Below, in pieces: positions 19,309-31,480 of a stretch of DNA of 64,000 nt. The DNA is from Parasteatoda lunata (taxonomy: Eukaryota; Arthropoda; Arachnida; Araneae; Theridiidae): NCBI GenBank assembly GCA_949128135.1, contig OX421975.1, positions 62,855,496-62,919,495 of the forward strand, given 5' to 3'. The stretch's first letter is position 1. Every line of letters starts with the position of its first letter. The notes below the pieces were generated by a model that worked only from the letters and a program-made list of their open reading frames with translations, did not search any database and was not told where the DNA came from. A program made the position numbers and the translations under genes.

Positions 19309-19677
19309 GAGAAAAAATTTCAGTAAAATTACCGTACTGTATGGGTAATGACATTTCCACAAAACCACAAAAAAACCACAATTCTGGTTAATAAAATCAA
19401 AATATACGGTATTAATTGGTAATTGCTTTTATGCCATGCTCTAAGAAATGATTATAATTACCAAATATAACCACGTTAACCAAATTTTAGCACACATCAT
19501 AAAACCATATTTTATTGCTTATTAGCAATAAAATATGATTTGGCAATATGTGCTAAAGTAATTATTAAATAAGCGCTTTGGTAAAAATTACCGAGCTTTT
19601 TGGCGTTCACTTAGAGCCAGAAATACTGTAAAATTTACCATATCCTGGTAGTTTTGGCCATATTTTTTTCTTAGTAA
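19309..19677 (+). mobile_element. Family 1 MITE with internal fold-back
   Basis: The left part begins GGCGGAGAAAAAA and the right end reads TGGCCATATTTTTTTCTTAG. In the middle, CATATTTTATTGCT and AGCAATAAAATATG form a perfect 14-bp inverted repeat around TATT. This is an inversion-duplication of a block that is single in the other copies. Confidence 0.75.
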
Positions 19678-22193
19678 ACAAGGGATCTAACAACAAAGCA
19701 ACGTAAATCAAACAAATTGTTTATTTTTACAAAAAAAGATATGTAGGAATTTTAAAATGGAGTCCAAAATGTGTTAAAATATATAAAATATTATGTTTCT
19801 GCCTAAATTTGTATACTTAGTTTGTTTAAAAGAAATAGTGAATGAATAAACTAAGAAACAAATAATAATGATCACTAATAAAATCTATTAAGCAGATTCT
19901 AAGATTCTACTACAAGTACATTAATGTTATTTCTTAAAATATATAGCTTATTTATATAATAACAAAATTGTTTGGGGAATGTGCAGTTAAATGTTAGTGT
20001 TAGTTGATAAGCATTAAAAAATTAGAAAAAGACGGATAAATAAAATGGCTGCACAAGTAGTAATATCGTATTCACACAAGAAGTTATTTAAATTGACTCG
20101 AAACCATAGGCTTTCACTAAAATCCTGAAAAACATAGAGCATAACTTTAATATGGAATGCGTAATTTTCAAAGAAGTAGTTAATTTATTTCTGAAAAATG
20201 CCTTTCTAACACTTTTAAAATCAGAACTTTCATTGGTTTTTCAACTAATATTAATTAAAACATTCATGATTTTAAGTCAAATATTATAAAATTATTACGT
20301 ATTCACGTATAATGTAACACCGACATCATTGATAAAAATTCTTCATTTCTTACACAATTGTGCAATTTTTATTTTAGAAAACATTCAAGAATAAACGTGC
20401 AAACTACGAGTTTCTTTTTCTTTTGCATCAAAGTAATAAACTTTATTTTTAACTCAGATATAGTTCTTTCTATTAAGAAGAAGTTTTAAGACAATTAAAG
20501 TAATTAATTTTAACTTAAAAATGTCATTGTATGTAAATCAAAATATTGATTTTTACCTTAAATACGTCTCTAACATAAATTTTCTGTCAATTGCTTTTTA
20601 CTTCTGGTATAATTGATGTGCAAACAATTACAGTTTTTTTTCTAGCAGTGCAAACATTTCAAACGGTAGTTCAAGGTTGTTTCTTTTAGAATAAAATATA
20701 TACTTAAAACTTGTGGCTTCTACCGGAAATAAGAAACAGAAATAAACTCGCTTATTTTTGACTACTTAAACATAAATTTTAACACCAAAAAAAAAAATGC
20801 AGTAACATAATGATTTATTTTATTTTGCTTGAAGTTTTATATTTTAAAATGCAAATCTCTTAATAATCGTTTGCTCAGAAATTAATACAACCCAGGAATT
20901 AAAATATTTAAAATACTTTGCAAAATATATTTTTGACTTCATTATAGCTAACGATATCCTTAGAGAATTAACATCTAAGCATTTTATGGAACTAAAATAC
21001 CACAAATTAGCAAACGATTTTAAAGAACTTTATAAATTCAATTAAAAATAATAAAAGAAAACTATAAACTGATCAATTAAAAAATCTAACTGATAATAAA
21101 GCTTTTACCGCAGTGTGGCGCTAAAACCGTTTGGACCAGACTGCCATTTTGACCAGAAAACGCGTCGTCTTTTTGTATGCTGTAGCATTAGAAAGGAAAC
21201 TATATTTTTCTCTGTGATTTCCGCTAACTTTTCGACCCGATCAAATTCATTGACTAGATCAACTTCAACACCCTAATCAATAATCGCAGTTGTAAAAGTG
21301 TTAAAAAAAAAACTATGTTAACATAAGCATTAATAAGAAGCAGCGTAACAAGATCAAATAAAAATCAAGCTAACATAAGGCCGTATATTAAAAAACAGCA
21401 GACGATCAAATTAAAAAGAGCAGACGATAATTTTGGAACTTCATGGAATTAGATTTCCAGATTTGTTTGATAACATGTAACAGGAATTTACAAAACTCTG
21501 ATTTTTTTTAAAATTCTAATTTATTAATTTTTTTAAACAGTATTAATGTGAACTATTCTAAAATGGCGAAACATTATATATCGCAGTAAAAATGATGCTT
21601 AATGGTTAAATTTGCCACGTGTCTAGATTATCTTTAGATTCATCATCTTAAATACTGAGAAATAATCGAGCAATAGCTCAGAATACCATGACAAAAATAC
21701 ATAGAAAAGATAAGTATAATGAAAGATAAATGTATTGACGAAAATATATTGAAAATATTGACAGCTGCCTAGGCTAATAAAGTCGGTTTAGTTGGAAAAA
21801 AAAAAGCCTTAATACCAATGAAGAAGAATGTGAAACTGCAAGGAACCATTTGTCCAATCAGTAATCTGCTTCATTGTCCTTATTTTATTATATTTAAACA
21901 ATTTCGTCTCATATTTCGTCAGTTTTCGATCTCACGATAAACATTTTCCTAGACTTTAGTTCTATTACTCATATATAGTTTCTCTGCCATATACTTTCTA
22001 TTTATACCTGTTTATTTCACCCAGTTATATGAGAAATTCTACTATAAGAGGAGAAAACAAAAGTACCTTTTAGCAATTTATGGAAAAGCATTTATATAAT
22101 AATTATATAACACTTTTCTGTATTTGTTTTTCTTTTCGTTCAAAAATAATTCAGGCATATCATCGATATAAATATGTATTTCGTTCAGAAAGG
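19678..22193. other. AT-rich DNA, nothing recognised
   Basis: A richer patch at about 21105-21290 (ACCGCAGTGTGGCGC and following) stands out in composition. I could not find its ends or a second copy. No coding exon seen. Confidence 0.45.
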
Positions 22194-24134
22194 AATTCGC
22201 GATCGCAACGAACTATAGGGGGCGTTGTTGTATGTGCCGAATCCCTGCGATTTTCATATGAACATTCATTCAGTTACACTGGAGATGTCTTTAATGTAGC
22301 ATGTAGCATTGTAACGTTCCATCTTTATTGTGGCTGATTAAATTTAAAAAAGAAAAATGTTTGTTTTCTTTCTTATGCAAACGAAAAAAAAAAAGGTATC
22401 TCTTTTTTTTAGAGAAGGAACATCCAGAACACATCTGTAAAATATTTGTAAATAAAGAGAAAAAAATAGGTATATTCTTATAAGAGTTCAAACCTAATGC
22501 CTGAGAAATAGTTTTACTAAATTTAATGGTATAACATGAAAGGCCCATTTAAATTTTAACGTAAAATAAAGAATGCTTACGAAACAAAAAGAACCATTCT
22601 TTTTTTGTCGCCATTTTTTAGTGTTACGAAAATGCGTCTTTGGGACTTGCCAAAAACAAAACAAGATGCAATTTTATTTTTTTAGGAGCGAAATATTTTA
22701 TGGAGTGAAATATAATGAAAATGTACCAAAGTCCATAGCATGAAACTTTAACTTAGTAATCGTCCGTTTAGGAAATGTTATTTCATTTTGAATCTTATTT
22801 ATTAGAGTTCATAATGGCTATAGAATCAGGTGAGAGAAAAGTTTGTTTTGAATCTATGCTAAACTCTATATCGGCCCATTTTCCACCAAAATCCGATTGA
22901 CCACTTTTATTTTAAACAAGGTGTTTCATTTTAAGATTTTTTCCAAAAATTTTAAGTGTAGATTGGCGGCACTAAAAATCTGCCAAGTCTGTAGCTGTGG
23001 TTAATACGTAAGTACCGAATTTTTCTTCCATACTTTTCTGAATCATATTACTTCAAATATTAGAATATGCAAGAAGTATACATAAACACATAATTTAATA
23101 CCATTTAATTTTTCAAAAAAAGTATTTTGACAACAATTTTATTAAAAAATTATAAACTAAAAAGCGTAAAATAAAGAATTCTTAGGATAAAAACAATTTT
23201 AAAAATTCCTCATTTTTCAATAAAAACTTTCGTATTGTTTTTTTTTTTAATTCTTATAGTATTTAATCACACGTAAAAAAAACATTTTGTAGAGAACGAT
23301 CATCAAGTAAGAAAAAAAATTATTTACAAGCAAATTTTTTATTATAAAAATCATAACACTTACCTGATTTATAAGTCCGGAGAATTCCAAAATGATATGT
23401 TCTTTGTTTGAAAACTTCATTCTCAAATAATATATACATAGTTTATTCCTTCATTACTTTTAGGTAACATACCACACATCAAAATTTTATAATTGTAAGA
23501 TCTCGATATGAATTTTAATATGTAGCTGAAAAACAGAATAGCTGAATTCTAGTTGAAATTCTTTCACAACTAAAAAACACTTACCAAGAAAACGATAAAA
23601 AATTTATTTATAATCAGCACAAAAGATACTTTTTCAAGTAATTCGGATTATTCTTTATTGTTGTTTTCTGAATTATGTAGATACAGAAATATATACAATT
23701 CTATGGAGAAGAAGAATATTCTATAACTATTACAGTTCTGTATGGAATTCATTGGAACACATTTATTCATTGGAATGACGAAAGCAATGTTGACTTCATT
23801 TTAACTTGTAATGAATTGAAGACAGAAAAATTATTTTACCGCTATGCACACATCTGTAACAGAAAGTGATCATGAAATCATGTTATGTTGTTGGTAATAG
23901 AAAGGTAAAAATTATTGAGAAGTTGTTCTTCAAATGCTTGGCGTGTTCTGCTTCAATGTTTGGCATGTTCTGATTAGTTTTTTCAAGAAGTTTTACCTTT
24001 TCTTTAGGGAAATTTTGCTTCCTATTTGTTGCTAAGAAAATGGCGTCCGTCATTGCCAATGGTTATGTGGGAACTAATGCCCGATATTTACAGTCTCCCG
24101 CTGGATGGCGTATCGAGTGTTGCGATCGCGAATT
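22194..24134 (+). mobile_element. Decayed Merlin-like DNA transposon, copy 1
   Basis: 1941 bp bounded by perfect 16-bp terminal inverted repeats, AATTCGCGATCGCAAC (22194-22209) and its complement (24119-24134). Weaker pairing continues for about 8 bp. It contains a transposase-like remnant at 22632. Its first 1329 bp are repeated at 24182-25520. The flanks show no clear 8-9 bp target-site duplication, so the outer limits are less certain than the repeat itself. Confidence 0.55.
22632..23010 (+). pseudogene. Merlin-like transposase N-terminal remnant, copy 1
   Basis: From ATG at 22632 the frame reads MRLWDLPKTKQDAILFF, then a TAG stop, ERNIL, further stops, then KCTKVHSMKL and RKC. The order WDLP, FF, C-x(3)-H-x-M-x-L, then a KC pair resembles the N-terminal zinc-binding region of Merlin/IS1016-type transposases, as I remember that family. 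A later VDW stretch (about 22956-22966) may match the region before the catalytic domain. Several stops make it non-functional. No catalytic residues could be placed. The family call is moderate. Confidence 0.5.
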
Positions 24135-24181
24135 AAATTTAAGATCTAGAAAAACTATTATAAATTAAAATATTAAAAGTC
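24135..24181. other. Spacer between two inverted transposon ends
   Basis: 47 bp separating the right end of copy 1 (24119-24134) from the left end of copy 2 (24182-24197). The two ends could form a 16-bp hairpin around it. Confidence 0.7.
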
Positions 24182-25520
24182 AATTCGCGATCGCAACGAA
24201 CTATAGGGGGCGTTGTTATATGTGCCGAATCCCTGCGATTTCCATATGAACAGTCATTCAGTTACACTGGAGGCGTCTTTAATGTAGCATGTAGCATTGT
24301 AACGTTCCATCTTTATTGTGGCTGATTAAATTTAAAAAAGAAAAATGCTTGTTTTCTTTCTTATGCAAACGAAAAAAAAATGGTATCTCTTTTTTTTAGA
24401 GAAGGAACATCCAGAACACATCTGAAAAATATTTGTAAATAAAGAGAAAAAAATAGGTATATTCTTATAAGAGTTCAAACCTAATGCCTGAGAAATAGTT
24501 TTACTAAATTTAATGGTATAACATGAAAGGCCCATTTAAATTTTAACGTAAAATAAAGAATGCTTACGAAACAAAAAGAAAAAAAAGAACCATTCTTTTT
24601 TTGTCGCCATTTTTTAGTGTTACGAAAATGCGTCTTTGGGACTTGCCAAAAACAAAACAAGATGCAATTTTATTTTTTTAGGAGCGAAATATTTTATGGA
24701 GTGAAATATAACGAAAATGTACCAAAGTCCATAACATGAAACTTTATCTTAATAAACGTCCATTTTGGAAATGTTATTTCATTTTGAATCTTATTTATTA
24801 GAGTTCATTATGGCTATAGAATCAGGTGAGAGAAAAGTTTGTTTCGAATCTATGCTAAACTCTATATCGGCCCATTTTCCACCGAAATCCGATTGACTAC
24901 TTTGATTTTAAACTAAGTGTTTCATTTTAAGATTTTTTCCAAAAATTTTAAGTGTAGATTGGCGGCACTAAAAATCTGCCAAATCTGTAGCTGTGATTAA
25001 TACGTAAGTACCGAATTTTTCTTCCATACTTTTCTGAATCATATTATTTCAAATATTAGAATATGCAAGAAGTATACATAAACACATAATTTAATACCAT
25101 TTAATTTTTCAAAAAAAGTATTTTGACAACAATTTTATCAAAAAATTATAAACTAAAAAGCGTAAAATAAAGAATTCTTAGGATAAAAACGATTTTAAAA
25201 ATTCCTCATTTTTCAATAAAAACTTTATCGTATTGTTTTTTTTTTTAATTATTATAGTATTTAATCAGACGTAAAAAAAACATTTTGTAGAGAACGATCA
25301 TCTAGTAAGAAAAAAAATTATTTACAAGCAAATTTTTTATTATAAAAATCATAACACTTACCTGGTTTATAAGTCCGGAGAATTCCAAAATGATATGTTT
25401 TTTGTTTGAAAACTTTATTCTCATTTAATATATACATAGTTTATCCGTTCATTACTTTTAGGTAACATACCACACATCAAAATTTTATAATTGTAAGATC
25501 TTGATATGAATTTTAATATT
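24182..25520 (+). mobile_element. Decayed Merlin-like DNA transposon, copy 2 (truncated)
   Basis: Direct repeat of 22194-23522 with scattered substitutions and small indels. It begins with the same 16-bp end AATTCGCGATCGCAAC and stops matching at about 25520, so the 3' part and right inverted repeat are missing. Confidence 0.85.
24628..25010 (+). pseudogene. Merlin-like transposase N-terminal remnant, copy 2
   Basis: Same start and same first TAG stop as copy 1. The cysteine/histidine region is better preserved: RKCTKVHNMKLYLNKRPFWKC is interrupted by fewer stops, giving C-x(3)-H-x-M-x-L followed by FWKC. The shared first stop means the ancestor of both copies was already broken. Later stops follow LIY and WL. 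Confidence 0.55.
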
Positions 25521-26672
25521 ATATCATAACTCATTTGGGTATAAATGATTTTATTTTAACGTGATTTGAAGAAGAAAAAAATCGTCGCTTGTTCACACTC
25601 TCGAGCATTAGAGTGGAAACACTTTTTATATTTCTCTATGGATCAAACTTAGAGTTTAAAATCAATTTACGCTTCAGTTAACGAGAAAAATGAAAATAAA
25701 ACAATGAAGAAAGTAGTAAGGTATTAGTTTACTTCTTATCTTCATGTAGCCAGGTTGTAATTGATAATCTATTAAACATTAGAAATAGCCTTCAGCTGAA
25801 ATTCTTCATTACAGTTTTTAGTGTTTCTTTAGAAAAGAATTAAAAAATAATTTGAATAAAACGTTTACACATCGTTTTGAGAAAGCGATAAGAATCATAT
25901 TTCCGCTCTAATGATTTACCACAAATGTCTATCATTTTTGCTGTAACATAGCGCCTTAAGTGTAACTTTAAACGCTTTCAAACGCAAATTTGACATAATA
26001 CCCTAGAATTTTTCCATTAAGCTCTTTGATTTGATAATAAAGATGCAGGAAGTGAAAATCAAGAAACGAATTAATGTCCCAGAGTTATCAAATACTTGAA
26101 GTAGGATTTATTTTTTTGTTACAAAAAGAATCAAAAATCAAACAAAAGAAATTTAAATAATTATGTAGAAAACACGTTTAAGTTTAAATTTCAATCCAAT
26201 TCAAAAGTTGCTATATTACAAACATCATGTATATCCTTATTTTTGTTTGTTATTAAAATCGTGACAATGAAGTCATCAAGGCGAATATTACCAAGATTTA
26301 ACACCACAAGCGGATTTGCCCGGAATACTTTCTAGATACTAAACATGTTTCAAAATTTACATTTATTTCGTAATCTAATTTGTAATTTATGCAAATGTGT
26401 TTTACGATCCTCTAATTTTATATATTTGTCCATGACGATAATTATAAACAAATGTAGTTTTATATCAAAATATATTTCTTGAACCATATATATATATATA
26501 TTTTTTTTAACTAGTTCGAGAAATTTGAACCTTGTCACTAGATGCAGTGCGGTAGAAGAAATTTGAGATTTATATTTCGTATCCAGTATTATTATCTGCG
26601 ATTAATTCACACTTGCGGTGATAGGCAATAAATTCTAGTTAAAGAAATCAGGAAAAGATTGAAACTTCTAAT
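25521..26672. other. AT-rich DNA, nothing recognised
   Basis: No coding exon, RNA or bounded element seen; a short TA run lies near 26487-26500. Confidence 0.5.
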
Positions 26673-26728
26673 GTTACGGTAAATTTTACCATATTCTTGT
26701 AGTTTTGACCATATTTTACTTCTCAAAA
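26673..26728 (+). mobile_element. Family 1 MITE, right-end fragment
   Basis: Only the last ~55 bp match: ACGGTAAATTTTACCATATT, then TGTAGTTTTGACCATATTTT and a worn TCTCA end. Confidence 0.65.
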
Positions 26729-26954
26729 TATGTTTCAAAAGAAGGATTGAAAACAAATTTGTTTGCAATAAATTATAAATGTTTTCTCTAAATATTTCTT
26801 TTTAAATAAGCAATAAATCCTACTTTTTTCTGTGTTGTAAGTTGTTTCAAATTTTCTTTTATATCTGGCGGTTGAGATGGAAATAATTTGAATACTTCTG
26901 GAGCTTACTCTTTTGAAATGCCCCGAAATCATATTTAAGGTGGTTTTTGTGATT

Positions 26955-27275
26955 TAAAGTCTGTCGGAGAGATTTGAAATTATTACTAAAATTCATAAAG
27001 AAATTTTGTCGATATCGCGACATCTCTTGAAAATAGTTAAAATTGAAATCAAAGTACTTCCGCTCGGGCAAGACCACGGAGAACAGCAAGAAGGTGAAAA
27101 AAATCAGTTAATGCTTTGTTTAAAAGAAATTTAAGTGTTAAGTTTGGAGAAGCTGTAGAAGAATTAGAATATTTAAATACAGTTTTGCTGTGTATTCCGC
27201 TTAGTTTCCATTGAAGTTTATATGTTTTACAAAATAATTTTAAAAGGTGACCAAACTGTTATCTAACGGCGGCTA
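26955..27275 (+). repeat. Diverged interspersed repeat, copy 2
   Basis: Counterpart of 6686-6985 (see there). Overlapping minus-strand frames at 26735-27089 appear to be shadows. A short stretch around FDFNFNY is alignable with the other copy on the minus strand, which simple nucleotide homology could explain. Confidence 0.6.
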
Positions 27276-27375
27276 GATTTATTTATTTCTTATAATTTTA
27301 ATTTAAAAAAAATGAAAACTGGATTTTAAATTTTACTATTAAAAGCACTCCTTTTTTTCAAACTTACACGAATAA

Positions 27376-27988
27376 GCCGCGATGGCTCAGAGAATAGAGC
27401 GTTCGCCTTCCAATGGGGTGAACCGGGTTCGGATTCCTGCCTTGGCTGGTTGATTATATCCTCAGTGGTAGATCATGGGTTAGAGTTCTTTTGCCGCCAG
27501 GCTAACCATGGGCGGTTCCCGTGGTCTTCCTCTCCATGTAACGCAAATGCGGGTTATTTCTATCAAAAACGTCCTCCACGAAAGCAAAATTTCTCTCAAT
27601 ACTTGATTTATTCGATCCTCGCCGGCCGAAGACTCCCCGTGTAGTAAATGGTGACTAATGCACGTTAAATCTGTCGAGTCTCAAAGTCCTCCATGTTCCC
27701 AAAACAAATCAAGACCACTGGGGGTACTGATCCAGGAGTTTCCTTGTCTTCTGGATTGGTTTAAAATTACAAGGCTACGGAGTTGAACATTAGTAGTCGT
27801 AAACCCATGAAATTGGGTCGGTTGTTCAAGGACGGTTATAAAATAAAATAAAATACTTGATTTAGGATTTCCTTTTTCTTCTGGATTGGGTTTTAAATTA
27901 CGAGGCTACGGAGTTAAACATTAGTAGTCGGAAACCTAAACTTTGGGTCGGCTGTTCACAACGACGGTTATAAAATAAAATAAAACCA
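27376..27988 (+). mobile_element. tRNA-derived SINE, family B, with duplicated tail
   Basis: The head GCCGCGATGGCTCAGAGAAT carries an A-box and GGTTCGGATTCC a B-box, matching the element at 57003. The 3' part (GGATTGG ... GGTTATAAAATAAAATA) occurs twice in tandem, about 27735-27855 and 27860-27985. Imperfect 10-bp target-site duplications ACACGAATAA (27366-27375) and ACAAGAATAA (27989-27998) enclose both tails, so the extra tail belongs to the insertion. Confidence 0.85.
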
Positions 27989-27998
27989 ACAAGAATAA

Positions 27999-28857
27999 AT
28001 AATACATTAAAAAATAAAATTACACGACCAATTGGTGAGTTCATTCATAAAATATGCTCATCTTAGTTCATTGGAAAGCTTTCTTGAAGAAATGAAAAGT
28101 GACCCTTAGGTATTTTAACACAGTTGTAGTAAAATAATAAAATGGCGTTACAATTTAATACCACCTTAAAATTTCGTTAACACTTCTTTCAATATTTATT
28201 CTGACATTTTTCAATTAGATATGGATATCCATCCAACTACAGTGGATTAATCTTTTTTCAATTTAAAGAAAGCAAACAAACAATCATGCGAAATTACTAT
28301 CATCAGATCGATTTGACACCAATTGCTCTGAATTCCGTATTCAAACTAAGTTTATAAGAAATAATAATAAAATTGTCCATTGGTACAAATTTAAGATGAT
28401 TGGACCTAATAGATATTCAATTTTCTGACTTTCCTTTTAGTGCCATCAATCTTTTTTCTTAGAATTTGCATTTCCTATTCACCTTTCATTTTCACTTGAA
28501 ATTATTCCTGTTAGGGATGTCCTAACTCAATAACTACTTTAAAGAATCAGACTGCTTCGCTTCGATTCTCTTTAATGGCTTTTCTGACGATAGGTTCTTC
28601 TTCAATATAAAAGTCATATATTTCTTTTACTGTTCCTTTTTCACGTTGTATTATTTATTCGTGAATGTTACAACCCTGATTTTCAGGTCGGGTGTTTCTT
28701 AGAACTTTCAGCTAAACCCGGAATCGAAAGATATTTTTTATTCATTAGAAGTTCTTTCTAAAAAAGAAATATGGTGTATTAAATTTTGTATTTGAACGAA
28801 TGGCTAAGAGATACAACTACTCGTATTATTTGGTATACATTTTAGAACAATACGTCA
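27999..28857. other. AT-rich DNA, nothing recognised
   Basis: No coding exon or bounded repeat identified. Confidence 0.5.
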
Positions 28858-29130
28858 AATTACGGTAAAAAATACTGGCACCCAGAGTGTCGTTAATTTT
28901 AACTCTAAAATCCATTTTTACCGGAACATATTAGGGAACAAAAAATTTTATATACCCTAACTTTTACAATAATAATTACCGTAAAATCAATGGTTCATTC
29001 TAATTAAATATTACTTTTTATTAAAAAATAAGGTATCATAGTTAACGGTAAAGAAGAATTTTACGGATGATGCACCCGAAGTACTGGTAGTTAATACCGT
29101 AATTTGATTCGAAAATTTTTACAGTGTTCT
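28858..29130 (+). mobile_element. Family 2 MITE (ACGGTAA / TTACCGTA)
   Basis: Begins ATTACGGTAAAAAATACTGG and ends AGTTAATACCGTAATTTGAT then TTTTTACAGTGTT. The right end matches the family at 60800-60905 and 61855-61985. The middle (CAATAATAATTACCGTAAAA) matches 57610-57765. It has no coding capacity. Confidence 0.65.
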
Positions 29131-29644
29131 ACATAATATCTTTAATCAGGAAATATGAAAAACTGTATTGACTTTGCAGCGACTGTGCCGCAATAAATTC
29201 ATTTTCCTTCAAAAATTATTTCGTTTTTATTAAATATTGTTTTTTTTCATCATTGAACTTAAAATCAGGGGATTAAGCTAATCCTAAGTAATATTGATTC
29301 TCTACTCTACAAATATTCCGACTTATCTACTAACCGTAGTAATTTAACAGATGTTTATATAATGAATTTTATTCATTAATCCAAAATTTATATTCATTAA
29401 TCATACGATAGCATATTTAAATTTTTCACTGGTGTGTTCACCTTATAATTTGTATAAGAGTAATCATACGTACATAATAGCTGCCGATCAGTTGAAAAAA
29501 AAATAAACCATTTTATTCATTATAAAAAATTTAATCTTTGTATAAAAATTAAGCTATCCAAATACCTTCAGAAGCAAAATTTTGAAATTTTGAAATTTTA
29601 AAATTAGAAATTTCTGTTAAATTCACTTTTTAGTTTTGAAACAA
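29131..29644. other. AT-rich DNA, nothing recognised
   Basis: No feature supported. Confidence 0.5.
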
Positions 29645-29859
29645 TACCATATTCTGGCATATGCTTCAGACTCTTAAGAGAACACCTAAAAGTTCGGTAT
29701 TTTTTACCGAAGCGCTTTGGTAATGATTTTGGTAAAATTTACAATAAAATATGGTTTTATAATATGTTATAATATGTGCTTAAATTTGGTTACTTTATCA
29801 TGATTCCTTAAAGCATGTCAATAAAACCCCTTATACAGTTAATTTTAGTTTTCAGTTTC

Positions 29860-29896
<37 letters not shown>

Positions 29897-30030
29897 GAAT
29901 GTGGGGTAATAAGAACAATAATTTTGAAAACCAAAATTTTCGGGAAAACCATTTCCAAATGAATGGAACAAAAAAAAGCCTATTGAATGGTTTAAATATT
30001 GTAGATTTTGGTTTATTTACTATAATTATG
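29645..30030 (-). mobile_element. Family 1 MITE interrupted by poly(T)
   Basis: Reverse-complement copy: the GAAGCGCTTTGGTAATGATT block is followed by TTTATAATATGTT. A T31 run at 29863-29893 interrupts the copy, then the ACCAAAATTTTCGGG block resumes. The homopolymer may be a poly(A) tail of an inserted retroposon fragment or slippage; no retroposon body is visible. Confidence 0.6.
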
Positions 30031-31067
30031 CTTGTTTCTTTTTTCGCAAGAAATGAAATATAGCTGAAATTTTTTTATTTTAGTTGGAATATTGTATCAT
30101 TATAAATGTTATTAATTATTTTTTTTATAGTTTTGAGCGAAAAATGTGTAAATATTGTCGCTTGCAATAATTTGTGGCATTTAAAAGAAAAACGTACAGA
30201 CAACGAAACCGACAAACGAAACGCACACGCAGTGAAAAAATTGAAATGATGTTTCCCACCATACATTTTCAAATGAATGTGAATTCAAAAATAATATTTA
30301 TGACTGAAAGTTTTTGTTCTTAATATTAAAATAATTCTAAAATCAAAGCCAAAATCAAAACATTTCGAAACCTATTTATACAATATTCACACTGATACAA
30401 TTTAATTCCTCTAAATATTATTATTACTATAATACTATTTAATTATTAACTAACAAGACATTTTCATAAACGGGTTACACTTAATTATAATATCAAAAGC
30501 TCTTAATTCAATCTAAATAAAAATTATTGAAATGACTGTCTTGGTTAAAGGTTAGTTCATTTTAACTCATTATAAGAGAAATCATTAAACAGTAGTCTCC
30601 AAAAAATGCTAATTAAATTTTTGCATTTCAGATGAACTTATATATCATATATTTTCCTCGTTATTTAATATTAAAGTAGGCCAATGGATGGGTCATAATA
30701 TTTATTAGCTAGGTTATGGTTAAAGATGAATCATAAATTCGTTTTTACCCAGACTAACTACCAGTTTAGGAACGGTTATGTCATTAAAACAACCTTGCAT
30801 CACGACCACGATTTTTGCTTAACAACTCTTACGCCGAACACTTCCTATATCCGGATCAACTGAAGTTGTAATCAATAACTGATTTTTCCTGCAAGACAGA
30901 TAATAAACATTACTAATCCTATCCCTTAAGCTATATTTTATCATTTGTAAAAAAAAAGTTAACAAATTTAATTAACACTTTTGATAGTTTCTTGATTTAT
31001 ATATTTTTACATTTTATAGCTGACATACATATGAGGGACTTGTATAAACTTAATTCTTTGACGCAGA
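30031..31067. other. AT-rich DNA, nothing recognised
   Basis: No exon or bounded element seen. The minus frame at 30075-30272 has no recognisable domain. Confidence 0.5.
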
Positions 31068-31480
31068 AATTTTTTAATTAAACATATTTTTAATGATTAT
31101 TTCATTACCTTAGATTAATTTAGATTAATTAAATAAATTGAAAAATATTATATTTAACATGTTAATAATTTCTGGTTATGAAATACAACATGAAACACAA
31201 ATGTCTTTTCCTTGAATTTAAAGGTAAAATCTTCCAAATACTGACAACTTCCAATTTATAATTTTTTAAATTTGCATTTATTTACAGTTATTTTTATCTA
31301 AGAGAAACAGTTATTCATCATTGGAATTTCTTTAATTTGCAAAATTATTTATTGATAAATTTTTGAATATAAATGTAAAAAAAAAAATCAAACTACTTTT
31401 TTGGATTTGGTATTTTAGTACAAATATAATTGTGGTACTCTGACAGATTTTTTAATAATAACTATTAAACAATTTTTCGT
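31068..31480 (+). repeat. Repeat copy upstream of CYP4 exon 1
   Basis: Matches 38540-38935 in the same orientation over about 400 bp. Shared blocks include GGTTATGAAATAC, AATTTAAAGGTAAAATCTTC, CTAAGAGAAACAGTTATTCA and TTATTGATAAATTTTTGAAT. The two copies lie on either side of CYP4 exon 1. No class assigned. Confidence 0.85.

Noticed and set aside
22291..22548. 85-codon minus frame repeated at 24332-24535
   Set aside because: Conserved only because the transposon is duplicated; it runs against the transposase remnant and has low-complexity composition.
23364..23420. Minus-strand mini-exon: ATG, 19 codons, then CAG|GTAAGT
   Set aside because: It lies antisense in the Merlin-like element; the second copy (about 25387-25443) has lost the ATG, and no partner acceptor or known protein was found.
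22194..25520. LTR retrotransposon with 1.3-kb LTRs and a 0.66-kb interior
   Set aside because: Repeats lack TG...CA ends, primer site, purine tract and target-site duplication, and a terminal inverted repeat fits better.
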